Below are positions 35,379 to 44,411 of a stretch of DNA of 64,000 nucleotides, piece by piece. Source of the stretch: an uncultured Eggerthellaceae bacterium (GTDB lineage: Bacteria; Actinomycetota; Coriobacteriia; Coriobacteriales; Eggerthellaceae); NCBI GenBank assembly GCA_958452575.1, contig CAUDUM010000005.1, forward strand, positions 62,001-126,000. The letters are read 5' to 3'. Within the stretch, counting starts at the first letter, position 1, and the number at the start of each line of letters is the position of its first letter. The position numbers and the translations under genes are program-made. The notes beneath the pieces were generated by a model. That model saw only the letters and a program-made list of their open reading frames with translations, did not search any database and was not told the DNA's origin.

Positions 35379-36005
35379 ATGAACATAGTTCTGTTGGGCG
35401 CCCCGGGCGCTGGCAAGGGTACGCAGGCCGCCAAGCTCATCGAGGAGTTCGGCACCGCTCATATCTCCACGGGCGACATGCTCCGCGCCGCCGTCAAGGC
35501 GGGCACCCCCTTGGGCAAGAAGGCCAAGTCCTACATGGATGCCGGCGATCTGGTTCCCGACGACGTCATCATCGGCTTGGTGCTCGAACGCCTGCAGGAG
35601 CCCGACACCCAGAACGGCTTCATCCTCGACGGCTTCCCGCGCACGTCCGCCCAGGCGGTCGCCCTGGATGCCGAGCTGGGCAAGATGGATCGTCCTCTGA
35701 CCGCCGCGCTGCTCATCGACGTGGAGTCCGAGGTCATCGTCAAGCGCCTGACCTCCCGCCGCATGTGCAAGGAGTGCGGCTACATCGGCTCCGTCGCCGA
35801 CGAGAAGTGCCCCAAGTGCGATGGCGAGATGTACCAGCGCGATGACGACAACGAGGCCACCGTGCGCAACCGCCTCGATGTCTACGAGAAGTCCACGTCG
35901 CCGCTGATCGACTATTACCGCGGCTGCAATCTGCTGGTCACCATCGATGGCGACCGCGACGTCGATGTCGTCTACGCCGACGTCAAAAAAGCGCTGGGCT
36001 GCTAA
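35379..36005 (+). CDS. adk: Adenylate kinase (zinc-lid type)
   Basis: 208 residues. P-loop GAPGAGKGTQA near residue 7, the AMP-binding segment with STGDMLR, and GFPRT. The lid carries four cysteines (MCKECG...CPKCDG), as in zinc-binding adenylate kinases. It converts ATP plus AMP to two ADP. GAAAGGAAT precedes the ATG. adk follows secY as usual, but map, which normally follows adk, lies 25 kb away at 61.5 kb. Confidence 0.97.
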   Translation: MNIVLLGAPGAGKGTQAAKLIEEFGTAHISTGDMLRAAVKAGTPLGKKAKSYMDAGDLVPDDVIIGLVLERLQEPDTQNGFILDGFPRTSAQAVALDAELGKMDRPLTAALLIDVESEVIVKRLTSRRMCKECGYIGSVADEKCPKCDGEMYQRDDDNEATVRNRLDVYEKSTSPLIDYYRGCNLLVTIDGDRDVDVVYADVKKALGC

Positions 36006-36064
36006 TCCAAGCAGATCCGTACGCGGCAAGCCCCGCGCTTGAGTCGGGGGATACGCTGCACAGC

Positions 36065-36096
36065 AAGGCGGGCCTGCTTGCGGGTCCGCCTTTTTT
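36065..36096 (+). terminator. Intrinsic terminator after adk
   Basis: AAGGCGG and CCGCCTT arms close a short stem around CCTGCTTGCGGG and run into TTTTTT. Confidence 0.8.
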
Positions 36097-36192
36097 CATG
36101 CGCCGACGGGCTGACCTGATGGCTTCGAGTCCGACGACGCGCTTTATTTCATCCCCGATCCGCTTGTGCCGGAGGTTTGACGGAGCAGATCA

Positions 36193-38370
36193 ATGCCCAC
36201 CGTTCGCGCCAACATAGCCTACGCCTATCGCGAATTCGAGCGCGACCACGGCGCTTCGGCAAAGCGCATCGTCAAGCGCGTCGCGCTCATGCTGCTCATT
36301 GCGCTTCTGCTGGAAACCTTCCTCTTCAATATCAACTATTACGCCACCAGCGACTACAACTCCGTCAACGTCAACGACCGCCTGGAGCTGCGCGAGCCCT
36401 CGGAGGGCACCTACCTGCTGACCGAAGCGGATCATGTGATCGAGCTGACCGATCTCAACATGGAGGTCCGCAGCATCTGGCTCGATTTCGACTACACGCA
36501 ACCAGCGCAGCAGCTCACGGTGAAGATCCAGTTCACCGATGACGCGCACCGCACGTATTTCGACACCACCGAATACACCATCGGCGTCCCGGAGGTCGAG
36601 GTGTCCACGCTCGTTGCTCAGAGCAAGTACCTCAACCTCAACACCAGTGGGACGGTCGACGACCTGCGCATCGAGATCGTCGGCGACGATGTGGACTATC
36701 CCATCACCCTCAACAACGTCGTCCTCAACGCGCGGCATCCGTTCGAGTTCAACACCACGCGTTTCATGATCGTCGCGGGCATCCTGCTGCTCGCGTGCAT
36801 GTTCCGCCCGGGTTCGTCCATCTACCGCGTCGGCATCATCTCGCACCCCCGATTCTCCAAAGGCGTCATCATCGCGGCGCTTGTCGTGGAGCTTGCGCTG
36901 ATGAGCTCGTATCTGCTGTTCGGCTCCAATCTCGTGGGCGTGGCGACCAGCACCTACAACTCGGGATCGTGGGACGGTTACAGCATCGCAAACACCTTCG
37001 AGGTGGGCGGCGACAACGCGCAACAGTATGCGGAGCTTGCCAAATCGATGACCGAGGGCAAGCTCTACCTCGAAGAGGATCCTCCCGATTGGCTCAAGGA
37101 GATGGACGATCCCTACGATCGCGGCGCGCGCGATGAGCTCCAGAAGGCGACAGGGGAGGACTACCTGTTCGACGTCGCCTATTACGACGGCCATTACTAC
37201 GTATACTTCGGCGTCGTGCCGGTCTTGCTGTTCTACCTGCCGTTCTATGTGCTGACGGGGGCGAACTTCCCCACGGCGGTGGGCGTGCTGATAGCGGTGG
37301 CGGCCTATGCCATCGGGTGCTCGGCCCTTTTGCACCGCTTCGCGCGTTTCCATTTCAAGCGGGTGAGCCTGGGGCTGTACCTGCTGCTGCAGATCCCGCT
37401 GGTGATGTGCAGCGGCGTGCTGTACCTGCTGAAGTTCCCGACGTTCTACTCCCTGCCGATCTCGCTGGGGCTGGCGTTCTCGGTCTGGGGGCTGTACTTT
37501 TGGACGTGCGGGCGCACGGCGCGCCGCCGATGCGGATGGTATCTTGCGGGATCGCTGTGCATGGCGCTTGTCGCGGGATGCCGTCCCCAGCTTCTGGTGC
37601 TCTCGTTTTTGGCGTTTCCGCTGTTCTGGCGTCCGTATATCACCGAACGCCGCCTGTTCACGCGCCGCGGCGCTGCGGAGTTCGCCTGCCTGATCGGGCC
37701 CTACCTTGTCGTGGCGGCGGGTTTGGGGGCCTACAACTACGCGCGTTTCGGGTCGTTCACCGACTTCGGCGCCAACTACAACCTCACGGTCAACGACATG
37801 ACCAAGCGCGGCTGGAACATCGGGCGCCTCGCCCCGGCGCTGTTCTCGTACTTCCTGCAGCCCGCCAACGTGTCGGGAGGCTTCCCGTTCCTGCATGCGG
37901 CGACGTTCGACACGACGTACATGGGGCAGACCATCAAGGAGGTCACCTTCGGCGGCATCCTGGCGTGCCTGCCGCTGCTGTGGGTGCTGCCGTTCTCCCG
38001 TCGGATCCTGCGCCTGCGCTCCGCTCAGCGGGCCACGCATACGGTGGCGGGCGTGATCGCGGCGCTGCTCATCGGCGGCGTTATCATTGCGATCGCGGAT
38101 GCGGAGATGGCGGGCATCTTGCAACGCTACTACGCCGATTTCAGCTTCATGTTCTTGGCGTCGGCGGTGCTGCTGGTGTTCATCGTCAACGAGAATCTGC
38201 AAAAGGACGCCCTGTCCACCAATCTGCTCATGAAGACGCTGTTGGTGGCGGTGGCGGTTTCGGTGGCGTACAGCACGCTTCTGTGCTTCGTCCCCGAAAC
38301 GGGATGGGTTTCCGACGTGTATCACTGGGCGTACCAGGATATCGTGGAAATGGTCCAGTTCTGGACCTGA
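36193..38370 (+). CDS. Polytopic membrane protein, GT-C-like
   Basis: 725 residues. One membrane segment lies at about 30-50. A beta-rich extracytoplasmic domain spans about 60-190, and about ten further segments run from residue 195 to the end. The topology, and the VSGG/FPFLHA and YYADFSF regions near the last helices, resemble GT-C glycosyltransferases (PMT/GT39-like) of cell-envelope pathways. I see no clear DD/DE catalytic pair in the first loop, so enzymatic activity is uncertain. It stands alone between adk and nagB. A GGAG site lies before the ATG. Confidence 0.65.
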   Translation: MPTVRANIAYAYREFERDHGASAKRIVKRVALMLLIALLLETFLFNINYYATSDYNSVNVNDRLELREPSEGTYLLTEADHVIELTDLNMEVRSIWLDFDYTQPAQQLTVKIQFTDDAHRTYFDTTEYTIGVPEVEVSTLVAQSKYLNLNTSGTVDDLRIEIVGDDVDYPITLNNVVLNARHPFEFNTTRFMIVAGILLLACMFRPGSSIYRVGIISHPRFSKGVIIAALVVELALMSSYLLFGSNLVGVATSTYNSGSWDGYSIANTFEVGGDNAQQYAELAKSMTEGKLYLEEDPPDWLKEMDDPYDRGARDELQKATGEDYLFDVAYYDGHYYVYFGVVPVLLFYLPFYVLTGANFPTAVGVLIAVAAYAIGCSALLHRFARFHFKRVSLGLYLLLQIPLVMCSGVLYLLKFPTFYSLPISLGLAFSVWGLYFWTCGRTARRRCGWYLAGSLCMALVAGCRPQLLVLSFLAFPLFWRPYITERRLFTRRGAAEFACLIGPYLVVAAGLGAYNYARFGSFTDFGANYNLTVNDMTKRGWNIGRLAPALFSYFLQPANVSGGFPFLHAATFDTTYMGQTIKEVTFGGILACLPLLWVLPFSRRILRLRSAQRATHTVAGVIAALLIGGVIIAIADAEMAGILQRYYADFSFMFLASAVLLVFIVNENLQKDALSTNLLMKTLLVAVAVSVAYSTLLCFVPETGWVSDVYHWAYQDIVEMVQFWT

Positions 38371-38481
38371 TAGGTGAAGGACTCCGCCCGGATGCTCGAG
38401 AGGCGCTGGCGCGGGGCGTGGCTGTCGCGGCGCCGCATGGCGGACCTGCCGCGAGCAAGCGTTTGAAAGGAGAGGGATGAT

Positions 38482-39210
38482 ATGGAACTGATCATCGCCG
38501 CCGACTACGATGAGATGAGCCGCCTGGCTGCCGACAAGATCGCCGCGCAGCTCAAAGCCAAGCCCGACTGCGTGCTGGGCCTTGCGACGGGATCCACCCC
38601 CATCGGCCTGTACGCTCAGCTCGTGGGCGATTGCAAGGCGGGCGACATCAGCTTCGCCGACGCCACGACGTTCAACCTGGACGAGTACCGCGGCCTGGCG
38701 CCTGATCACAATCAAAGCTATCGCTATTTCATGCAGGACAACCTGTTCGACCATGTCGATGTCGACGTGTCGCGCACGCATGTGCCCGACGGCGCCAATC
38801 CCGACGCGCAGGCGGCCTGCGACGCCTACGAGGCTGCCATCGAGGAGGCGGGCGGCATCGACCTGCAGCTGCTGGGGCTGGGGCACAACGGCCACATCGG
38901 CTTCAACGAGCCGATGGGCTCCTTCCCGGTCACCACGCACGTGGTCGGGCTCACGGAGAGCACCATCAACGCCAACAGCCGTCTGTTCGACTCCATCGAT
39001 GAGGTCCCGCGCGAGGCGTACACGATGGGCGTGGGCACGATCATGAAGGCGCGCAGCATCCTGGTGGTGGCAAGCGGCGCGGACAAGGCGCAGATCGTCC
39101 ATGACGCGTTCTTCGGCCCCGTCACGCCCCAGGTGCCCGCTTCGGTGCTGCAGCTGCATCCCGACGTGACGGTCATCGTGGATGCGGAGGCGGGCTCGCT
39201 ATGCGCATAA
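38482..39210 (+). CDS. nagB: Glucosamine-6-phosphate deaminase
   Basis: 242 residues. GLATGSTPIGLY near residue 33 binds the phosphate; FNLDEYRGL holds the catalytic aspartate; LGHNGHIGFNEP holds the Asp/His/Glu relay region. It converts glucosamine-6-phosphate to fructose-6-phosphate plus ammonia. The family typical of Gram-positives has this shorter length. It overlaps nagA by 10 bases, so the two are coupled, and GAAAGGAGAGGG precedes the ATG. It is the last step of the sialic acid route encoded on the opposite strand just downstream. Confidence 0.95.
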   Translation: MELIIAADYDEMSRLAADKIAAQLKAKPDCVLGLATGSTPIGLYAQLVGDCKAGDISFADATTFNLDEYRGLAPDHNQSYRYFMQDNLFDHVDVDVSRTHVPDGANPDAQAACDAYEAAIEEAGGIDLQLLGLGHNGHIGFNEPMGSFPVTTHVVGLTESTINANSRLFDSIDEVPREAYTMGVGTIMKARSILVVASGADKAQIVHDAFFGPVTPQVPASVLQLHPDVTVIVDAEAGSLCA

Positions 39211-40337
39211 CGGGCGGAAACGTCTTCTCAGGCGGCGCTTTCACCAAGGCGGCCGTGGAGGTTGCGGACGGGCGCATCGCCGCTCTGGAGCCTTCTGGGG
39301 GCGCGAGCGCGTTGTCCGAAGGCGATATCGATGCTACGGGCTGCTATGTGGTGCCCGGCTTCATCGACATCCACTTCCACGGATGCGTGGGCGCCGACCT
39401 GTGCGATGCCGCGGAGGAGGCGGTGCGTGCGATCGCGCGCCACGAGGCGTCACGCGGTGTGACGTCGATCTGCCCGGCGACGATGACCTATCCCGAGGAC
39501 CTGCTCGCCTCCGTCGCGAGCACAGCGGCGGCGTTTGAGCCGGCGACGGACGAGGCGTCGTTGGTGGGCATCAACCTGGAAGGGCCGTTCATCTCCCCGG
39601 ACAAGATCGGCGCCCAGAATCCCGCCTATGTGCAGCATGCCGATGCGGCGATGCTTCGCCGCATTCAGGAATCGGGACGCGGTTTGGTCAAGCTCGTCGA
39701 CATCGCTCCCGAGGAGCCGGGTGCGCTCGAGTTCGTGGCGGAGGTGGCCGGCGAGGTGCGCGTGTCGCTTGCGCACACCTGCACCGACTACGATACCGCT
39801 CGCGCGGCGTTCGACCATGGCGCGCGGCATATGACGCACCTTTACAACGCGATGCCGGGGCTGCACCACCGCAAGCCGGGCCCCATCGCGGCGGCCTGGG
39901 AGTGCCCCGAGGCGACGGTGGAGCTGATCTGCGATGGCGTGCACGTGCATCCGGCGATGGCGCGGTTGACGTTCGCGCTTTTCGGCGCTGACCGCATCTG
40001 CTTGATCAGCGACTCGATGCGCGCCTGCGGACTTGAAGACGGCACGTACGATCTGGGCGGCCAGGATGTGACGGTGCGCGGCAACGTGGCGACGCTCGCT
40101 GACGGGACGATCGCCGGATCCGTCACCGATCTGGCGGCATGCGTGCGCCACGCGGTGCGCGAGATGGATGTGCCGCTCGAGGATGCCGTGCTGGCGGCGA
40201 CGCTCACCCCGGCGCGCGCCATCGGCATCGACGGCGAACGCGGCAGCATCGAAGTCGGCAAGGTGGCCGACCTCGTCGTGCTCGACGAGGATCTCAACGT
40301 CAAGCACGTCGTGCTGAGGGGCGAGCGGATCAAGTAG
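39201..40337 (+). CDS. nagA: N-acetylglucosamine-6-phosphate deacetylase
   Basis: 378 residues, amidohydrolase barrel: PGFIDIHFHGCVGAD near residue 53, NLEGPFISPDKIGAQNP near 130 with the metal glutamate, SLAHTCTDY, HLYNAMPGLHHRKPG and ISDSMRACG with the catalytic aspartate. It deacetylates GlcNAc-6-phosphate for NagB. It starts inside the end of nagB. A terminator and then the second 118-nt element follow. Confidence 0.95.
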   Translation: MRITGGNVFSGGAFTKAAVEVADGRIAALEPSGGASALSEGDIDATGCYVVPGFIDIHFHGCVGADLCDAAEEAVRAIARHEASRGVTSICPATMTYPEDLLASVASTAAAFEPATDEASLVGINLEGPFISPDKIGAQNPAYVQHADAAMLRRIQESGRGLVKLVDIAPEEPGALEFVAEVAGEVRVSLAHTCTDYDTARAAFDHGARHMTHLYNAMPGLHHRKPGPIAAAWECPEATVELICDGVHVHPAMARLTFALFGADRICLISDSMRACGLEDGTYDLGGQDVTVRGNVATLADGTIAGSVTDLAACVRHAVREMDVPLEDAVLAATLTPARAIGIDGERGSIEVGKVADLVVLDEDLNVKHVVLRGERIK

Positions 40338-40361
40338 CTCCTTTTGGGACAGCTGATAATA

Positions 40362-40402
40362 CAAGAGAGCCTATCCTGCTTGCATGGGATAGGCTCTCTT
40401 TG
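40362..40402 (+). terminator. Intrinsic terminator after nagA
   Basis: AGAGAGCCTATCC and GGATAGGCTCTCT form a perfect 13-bp stem around TGCTTGCATG, followed by TTGTG. The AAGAG/CTCTT symmetry lets it work in both directions. Confidence 0.8.
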
Positions 40403-40419
40403 TGATGGCAGCAACGAGT

Positions 40420-40537
40420 GGGGCGGGATGGTCCGGAGGGCACGTGCTCAAACAAGTCCTGAGCTCGCACGAAACGCCCACTGGGCGTTTCGGCTCGTGC
40501 GGATACTGCGCGCGAGCCCTCCGGACCATCCCGCCCC
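40420..40537. repeat. Structured 118-nt intergenic element, copy 2
   Basis: Same length as copy 1 (15387-15504) and alignable without gaps. Outer arms 40420-40441 and 40516-40537 are exact 22-base complements, but their sequence is almost entirely different from copy 1. Strands 40441-40473 and 40489-40514 are identical to copy 1. The inner hairpin (acgccc-act-gggcgt) has two compensated base-pair changes relative to copy 1. It lies between the nagA terminator and the end of nanE, which converge on it. GGCGGCGTT follows, as in copy 1. Confidence 0.8.
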
Positions 40538-40549
40538 GGCGGCGTTATT

Positions 40550-41224
40550 TTACGCGATAGCGTTCGCGAACCAGCTGGTGATGCTGGTGGGGTGGGTGAT
40601 CGCGGTGCCGACGACGATCGCGAACGCGCCGGCTTCGATGGCGGCCTTGGCGTCGTCGAGCGTATGGATGCGCCCCTCGCAGAACACGGGCACGCCGTAC
40701 GGTTCGGCGGCGGCGACCGCCTCGCGCAAAAACTCGAGGTCGGGGCCGTCGGTCTTGGGGCGCGCGTCGGTGTAGCCGGCGAGCGTGGTGCTCACGATGT
40801 CGACGCCCGCGGCGAGCGCGCGCTCGACGTCGGCCATGCACGAGCAGTCCGCCATGATCAGCGTCTCGCCCTTGAGCGCCGCGACCGTCTCCTCGAAGGT
40901 GCGGCCGTCGGGACGCGGGCGGTCCGTGGCATCGAGCGCCACCACGTCGGCGCCGGCGGCGATGCAGGCGCGCGCATGGCGCAGGGTGGGGGTGATGTAG
41001 ACGCCCTCGTGGCCTTCCTTCCACAGGCCGATCACGGGCACTTCGACGCGGCCCTTGATAGCGGCGATGTCTGAGAGGCCCTGGCAGCGGATCGCGGCGG
41101 CGCCTCCCAGCTCGGCGGCGCGCGCCATCTGCGCCATGGTCTCGGGGTGGCGCAAAGGCTCGCCCATATACGCCTGGCAGCTGACGATCAGCTTGCCCTG
41201 CAGGGATTCGATAAGGGGGTTCAT
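40550..41224 (-). CDS. nanE: N-acetylmannosamine-6-phosphate 2-epimerase
   Basis: 224 residues, TIM barrel: LIVSCQAYMGEPLRHP, AAAIRCQGLSDI, GLWKEGHEGVYITPT, DATDRPRPDG, MADCSCM, STTLAGYT and EGRIHTLDDAKAA. It interconverts ManNAc-6-phosphate and GlcNAc-6-phosphate. Last gene of the nanA-nanK-nanE unit and convergent with nagBA, which uses its product. Confidence 0.95.
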   Translation of the reverse strand: MNPLIESLQGKLIVSCQAYMGEPLRHPETMAQMARAAELGGAAAIRCQGLSDIAAIKGRVEVPVIGLWKEGHEGVYITPTLRHARACIAAGADVVALDATDRPRPDGRTFEETVAALKGETLIMADCSCMADVERALAAGVDIVSTTLAGYTDARPKTDGPDLEFLREAVAAAEPYGVPVFCEGRIHTLDDAKAAIEAGAFAIVVGTAITHPTSITSWFANAIA

Positions 41225-41297
41225 AGCAGCTCCTTCTTTTCAAAACGAAGATCGGCGGCACCGGCTCCTTGCGGGGCGGTTGCCGCCGATCGAGATG

Positions 41298-42266
41298 CTA
41301 GCGATTGTCCGCCAACGTGTCGAGCAGGAATTCGGTCGCACCGACCAGGGGTGCGTCTCCGCCCAGCTCGGCGTCGACGATGGGCAGCCGCGCCTGGACG
41401 GGGGAGATGCGCTCCGCGAACCCGCGCGACACCTCGTCGCGCCACAGCGTCCCCGCCTTGGCGACCGAGCCCGACAAGATGATGAGATCCGGGTCGAGCA
41501 TGTTGGTCCAACCGGCGAGCGAAACGCCCAGCGCGTAGCCAGCCTGCTGGATGATACGCCGCGCGTCCTCGTCGCCGTCGTTGGCGGATTGGGAGATCTC
41601 CGCGCCCGAAAGCGCGCATCCGGTGAGTTTTTTGTAGCAGGCCTCGATGCCGCTTCCCGCTGCCACCGCTTCGAGATCGACGATGCCCTCGTCGACGCCC
41701 AAGGCGGCAGGTCCCAGCGGATTGGGAACGCAGCCCAGTTCGCCGGCGAATCCATGATTGCCGCGCACGATGGATCCGTGCGCGATGATGCCGCCGCCCA
41801 AGCCTGTTCCGGCGGCTACGACGACGCAGGTCTGCGCCCCGCGCCCCGCACCCCAACGCGCTTCGCCCAACGCGTGCGCCTGCACATCGTTGAGCACGGC
41901 AACGGGGATGCCGAGCGCCTCTTTGAGCGCAGCGCCCACCGGCTGCCCGATCCAGCCGGGCATGATCTCATTGGCGTATGCGATGCTGCCGTCATGCGCG
42001 TCCACGCGGCCGGCGGTCGAGACGCCGATGCCGGCAAGCGCCCCCTCGGCAGCGTTGGCGAGCTCCCGTGCAAGCGAGACGACGGTGGCGAGCACGGCGT
42101 CTCCGCCGCGAGCCGCCTCGGTGGGGACGGTCTTGCGCGTGATGATGCGCGGTTGCACGCCGTCTTCGAGCACGACGACCGCTCCGGCGATCTTGGTGCC
42201 GCCGATATCCAACGCCAAAGACGCCTGCGGCAGCGCGCAGGCGTCTTTCGAATCGATGGTTCCCAT
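41298..42266 (-). CDS. nanK: ROK-family N-acetylmannosamine kinase
   Basis: 322 residues. ROK fold: LALDIGGTKIAGAVV near residue 17, GIGVSTAGRVD, AVLNDVQAHALGEARWGAGRG, and VVVAAGTGLGGGIIAHG. HGFAGELGC follows with the zinc-site histidine, but the usual ROK CxCGxxGC cysteine motif is missing; the stretch here reads GCVPNPLGPAALG. Zinc-less ROK sugar kinases are known, as in many NanK proteins. The substrate assignment rests on context between nanA and nanE. ATG at 42266 lies two bases after the nanA stop. Confidence 0.85.
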   Translation of the reverse strand: MGTIDSKDACALPQASLALDIGGTKIAGAVVVLEDGVQPRIITRKTVPTEAARGGDAVLATVVSLARELANAAEGALAGIGVSTAGRVDAHDGSIAYANEIMPGWIGQPVGAALKEALGIPVAVLNDVQAHALGEARWGAGRGAQTCVVVAAGTGLGGGIIAHGSIVRGNHGFAGELGCVPNPLGPAALGVDEGIVDLEAVAAGSGIEACYKKLTGCALSGAEISQSANDGDEDARRIIQQAGYALGVSLAGWTNMLDPDLIILSGSVAKAGTLWRDEVSRGFAERISPVQARLPIVDAELGGDAPLVGATEFLLDTLADNR

Positions 42267-42268
42267 GC

Positions 42269-43201
42269 CTACTTGTCGGCGGGCAGCAGGCCGCCGGCGA
42301 TGAGCACCTTGCGGATCGCCTCGACGTCCTCGCCCTCGAGCGCCTGGACGGGCTCGCGCATCTGGTTGGTGTTGAACACGCCCAGCTGCCACAGGGCGGT
42401 CTTGAACGCGCCCACGCCCGCGCCGAAGCCGACGGTGGCCTTGACCTTGCGGGTCATGAACATCAGGCGAGCCAGGTGATCCTGCAGGCGCTTGACCTCG
42501 TCCCAGTCGCCGGCCTGGAACGCCTTCCACTGGGCGACGTAGCTGTCGGGGTCGACGTTGGCCAGGCCCGGCACCGAGCCGTCTGCGCCCGCCAGATAGG
42601 CGCCGTCGACGCACACCTCATGGCCGGTGAGCAGTTGCAGCGGATGGCCCGCGTCCTCGTTCTCGATGACGAGCCAGCGGAACGACACGTCGTCGCCCGA
42701 GGAGTCCTTGACGCCCTGGATGACGCCGTCCTTGCCCAGCGTGACCAGCATCGTGGGGTCGAGCTTGGTGTGCACGCATACGGGCAGGTCGTAGGCGAAC
42801 AGCGGCAGGTCGGTGTGCTCGCGGATCGCGCGGAAGTGGCGCTCGGTCTCCTTGGGGCCGCCCAGCGCGTAGAACGGGGCGGTGGCCACGATCGCGTCGA
42901 CGCCGAAGCCCTTGGCGCGCTTGGCCTGGTCGACCACGCGCATGGTCTCCATGTCGATGATGCCGGCGAGCACGGGGACGCGCTTGTTTACGATGGCGAC
43001 GGCCTCCTGCAGCACGTGGTAGCGCTGAGCGTCGGTGAGGAAGGCGACCTCGCCCGAGGAGCCCAGGAAGAACAGGCCGTCGACGCCTGCTTTGATCATG
43101 CGGTTGATGGAGCGCTCCAGCGCCTCCAGATCCAGATGCCTATCTTCCGTCAGCGGAATGACAACCGGGGGGATGACGCCGCGAAACGGTGAATCTGCCA
43201 T
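42269..43201 (-). CDS. nanA: N-acetylneuraminate lyase family protein (DapA/NanA superfamily)
   Basis: 310 residues, class I aldolase barrel: GVIPPVVIPLTEDRHLD, FFLGSSGEVAFLT near residue 45, a tyrosine region in LFAYDLPVCVHTKL, and the Schiff-base lysine in GVKDSSGDD near 160. Cleavage of N-acetylneuraminate to ManNAc and pyruvate is inferred from nanK and nanE behind it. On sequence alone it could be another aldolase of the family. ATG at 43201 follows GAAGGGA; an earlier in-frame start at 43243 overlaps the promoter -10. Confidence 0.85.
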   Translation of the reverse strand: MADSPFRGVIPPVVIPLTEDRHLDLEALERSINRMIKAGVDGLFFLGSSGEVAFLTDAQRYHVLQEAVAIVNKRVPVLAGIIDMETMRVVDQAKRAKGFGVDAIVATAPFYALGGPKETERHFRAIREHTDLPLFAYDLPVCVHTKLDPTMLVTLGKDGVIQGVKDSSGDDVSFRWLVIENEDAGHPLQLLTGHEVCVDGAYLAGADGSVPGLANVDPDSYVAQWKAFQAGDWDEVKRLQDHLARLMFMTRKVKATVGFGAGVGAFKTALWQLGVFNTNQMREPVQALEGEDVEAIRKVLIAGGLLPADK

Positions 43202-43242
43202 GGGAGATGTCCCTTCTTCGAGTGTTGGCCATATGTCAGACA

Positions 43243-43271
43243 AGCGTAAACCGCCAGATGCGCGCCGTCAA
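43243..43271 (-). promoter_or_regulatory. Promoter of nanA-nanK-nanE
   Basis: Reading leftward: TTGACG (43266-43271), 17 bases, TACGCT (43243-43248). Just downstream lies the palindrome TGTCTGACA, a possible operator at the transcription start. Confidence 0.55.
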
Positions 43272-43304
43272 CGAAAACCGCCGACGATCATGAAATCGCT
43301 CCAC

Positions 43305-43339
43305 AAAAAACGACCCCCGGACGGCATGTCCGGGGGTCG
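43305..43339 (-). terminator. Intrinsic terminator of the ABC importer operon
   Basis: A perfect 12-bp stem, CGACCCCCGGAC (43311-43322) with GTCCGGGGGTCG (43328-43339), is followed in leftward reading by six T (43305-43310). It separates the importer unit from nanAKE. Confidence 0.9.
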
Positions 43340-43367
43340 CGTTCAGGCTGCTGAACCGATCAGGCGG

Positions 43368-44411
43368 CTAGTTCTGAGGCTTGCCCAGATCGGGGTGGAG
43401 CAGAGACGGCGCCGCGCCCAGCAGCAGGCGGGTGTACTCGTCCTTGGGGTTGTTGAACACCTGCTCCGCGGTGCCGCGCTCGACCGCTTGACCCTTGTTC
43501 ATGACGATGATGCGGTCGGAGATGTAGCGCACGGTTTGGATGTCGTGGCTGATGAACACCATCGCAAGGCCCAGATCCTTCTTCAGATCCATCAGCAGGT
43601 TCAGAATCTGCGCGCGCACGGACACGTCGAGTGCGGACGTGGGCTCGTCGGCGATGATCGCATCGGGCGAAAGCGACAGGGCGCGGGCGATCGCCACGCG
43701 CTGGCGCTGGCCGCCGGACAGCTGGCCGGGCAGGGCGTCAAGGGCGGAGGAGGGCAGGCCCACCATGCCGATGAGCTCCTGGACGCGCTTCTCGCGGGAG
43801 ACCTTGTCGCCGACCTTGTGCACCAGCATGGGATCCATGAGCTGGTCGTGGATGGTCATGCGGGCGTTCAAGGCGGTGGCGGGGTCCTGGAACACCACCG
43901 AGATCACGCGGCCGATGTGGCGGCGCTGAGCGGCGGTACGCTTGGTGACATCCTCGCCCTTGAAGAACACGCGGCCGGACGTGGGCGCCTGCAGACCGCA
44001 CATGACGTTGGCGGTGGTGGACTTGCCGCAGCCGGACTCGCCCACGATGCCGAGCGTCTGGCCCGGCATCAGGCGCAGCGTCAGGCCCTGCACCGCATGC
44101 ACGATGTTGGGATGCAGCAGCGAGCCGGTGCGCGTCTTGAAGTCGACGCGGATGTCGTCCAGGAAGATGATGGGCATCACGCCGTTGATGGCGCCGCCGG
44201 GCTCGGCGGGGGGCTTGACGCCTTCGGCCTCGTCGGCGGCGGCAGCGGCAGCCGCGGCAGCGCTCAGATCGGCGCCGTCCTCAAGGCGCGCCTGCTGGGC
44301 TGCCTCGGCGGCGCGGTCGTCGGCGGTGACGGTGTCGGATGCCACAGCGGCGGCATCGGAGAGGGCGGCCTCGGCGGCCGCGTCTACTTTACGCGGATCG
44401 AGTTCGCTCAT
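43368..44411 (-). CDS. ABC transporter ATP-binding protein, peptide/nickel type (DppF-like)
   Basis: 347 residues. Residues 1-75 are an Ala/Asp/Glu-rich extension absent from typical members. Then Walker A GESGCGKSTT near 140, signature LSGGQRQRVAIARAL near 225, Walker B IIADEPTSALD, and an oligopeptide-type C-terminal tail (HPDLGKPQ). It powers import together with the fused permease-ATPase. Its start overlaps the end of the next gene upstream. The location beside nanAKE suggests sialic acid or sialoglycan uptake. Confidence 0.9.
   Translation of the reverse strand: MSELDPRKVDAAAEAALSDAAAVASDTVTADDRAAEAAQQARLEDGADLSAAAAAAAAADEAEGVKPPAEPGGAINGVMPIIFLDDIRVDFKTRTGSLLHPNIVHAVQGLTLRLMPGQTLGIVGESGCGKSTTANVMCGLQAPTSGRVFFKGEDVTKRTAAQRRHIGRVISVVFQDPATALNARMTIHDQLMDPMLVHKVGDKVSREKRVQELIGMVGLPSSALDALPGQLSGGQRQRVAIARALSLSPDAIIADEPTSALDVSVRAQILNLLMDLKKDLGLAMVFISHDIQTVRYISDRIIVMNKGQAVERGTAEQVFNNPKDEYTRLLLGAAPSLLHPDLGKPQN

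Noticed and set aside
36190..39159. Open frame of 989 codons opposite the membrane protein and nagB
   Set aside because: It crosses two clear genes; composition is typical of an antisense shadow.
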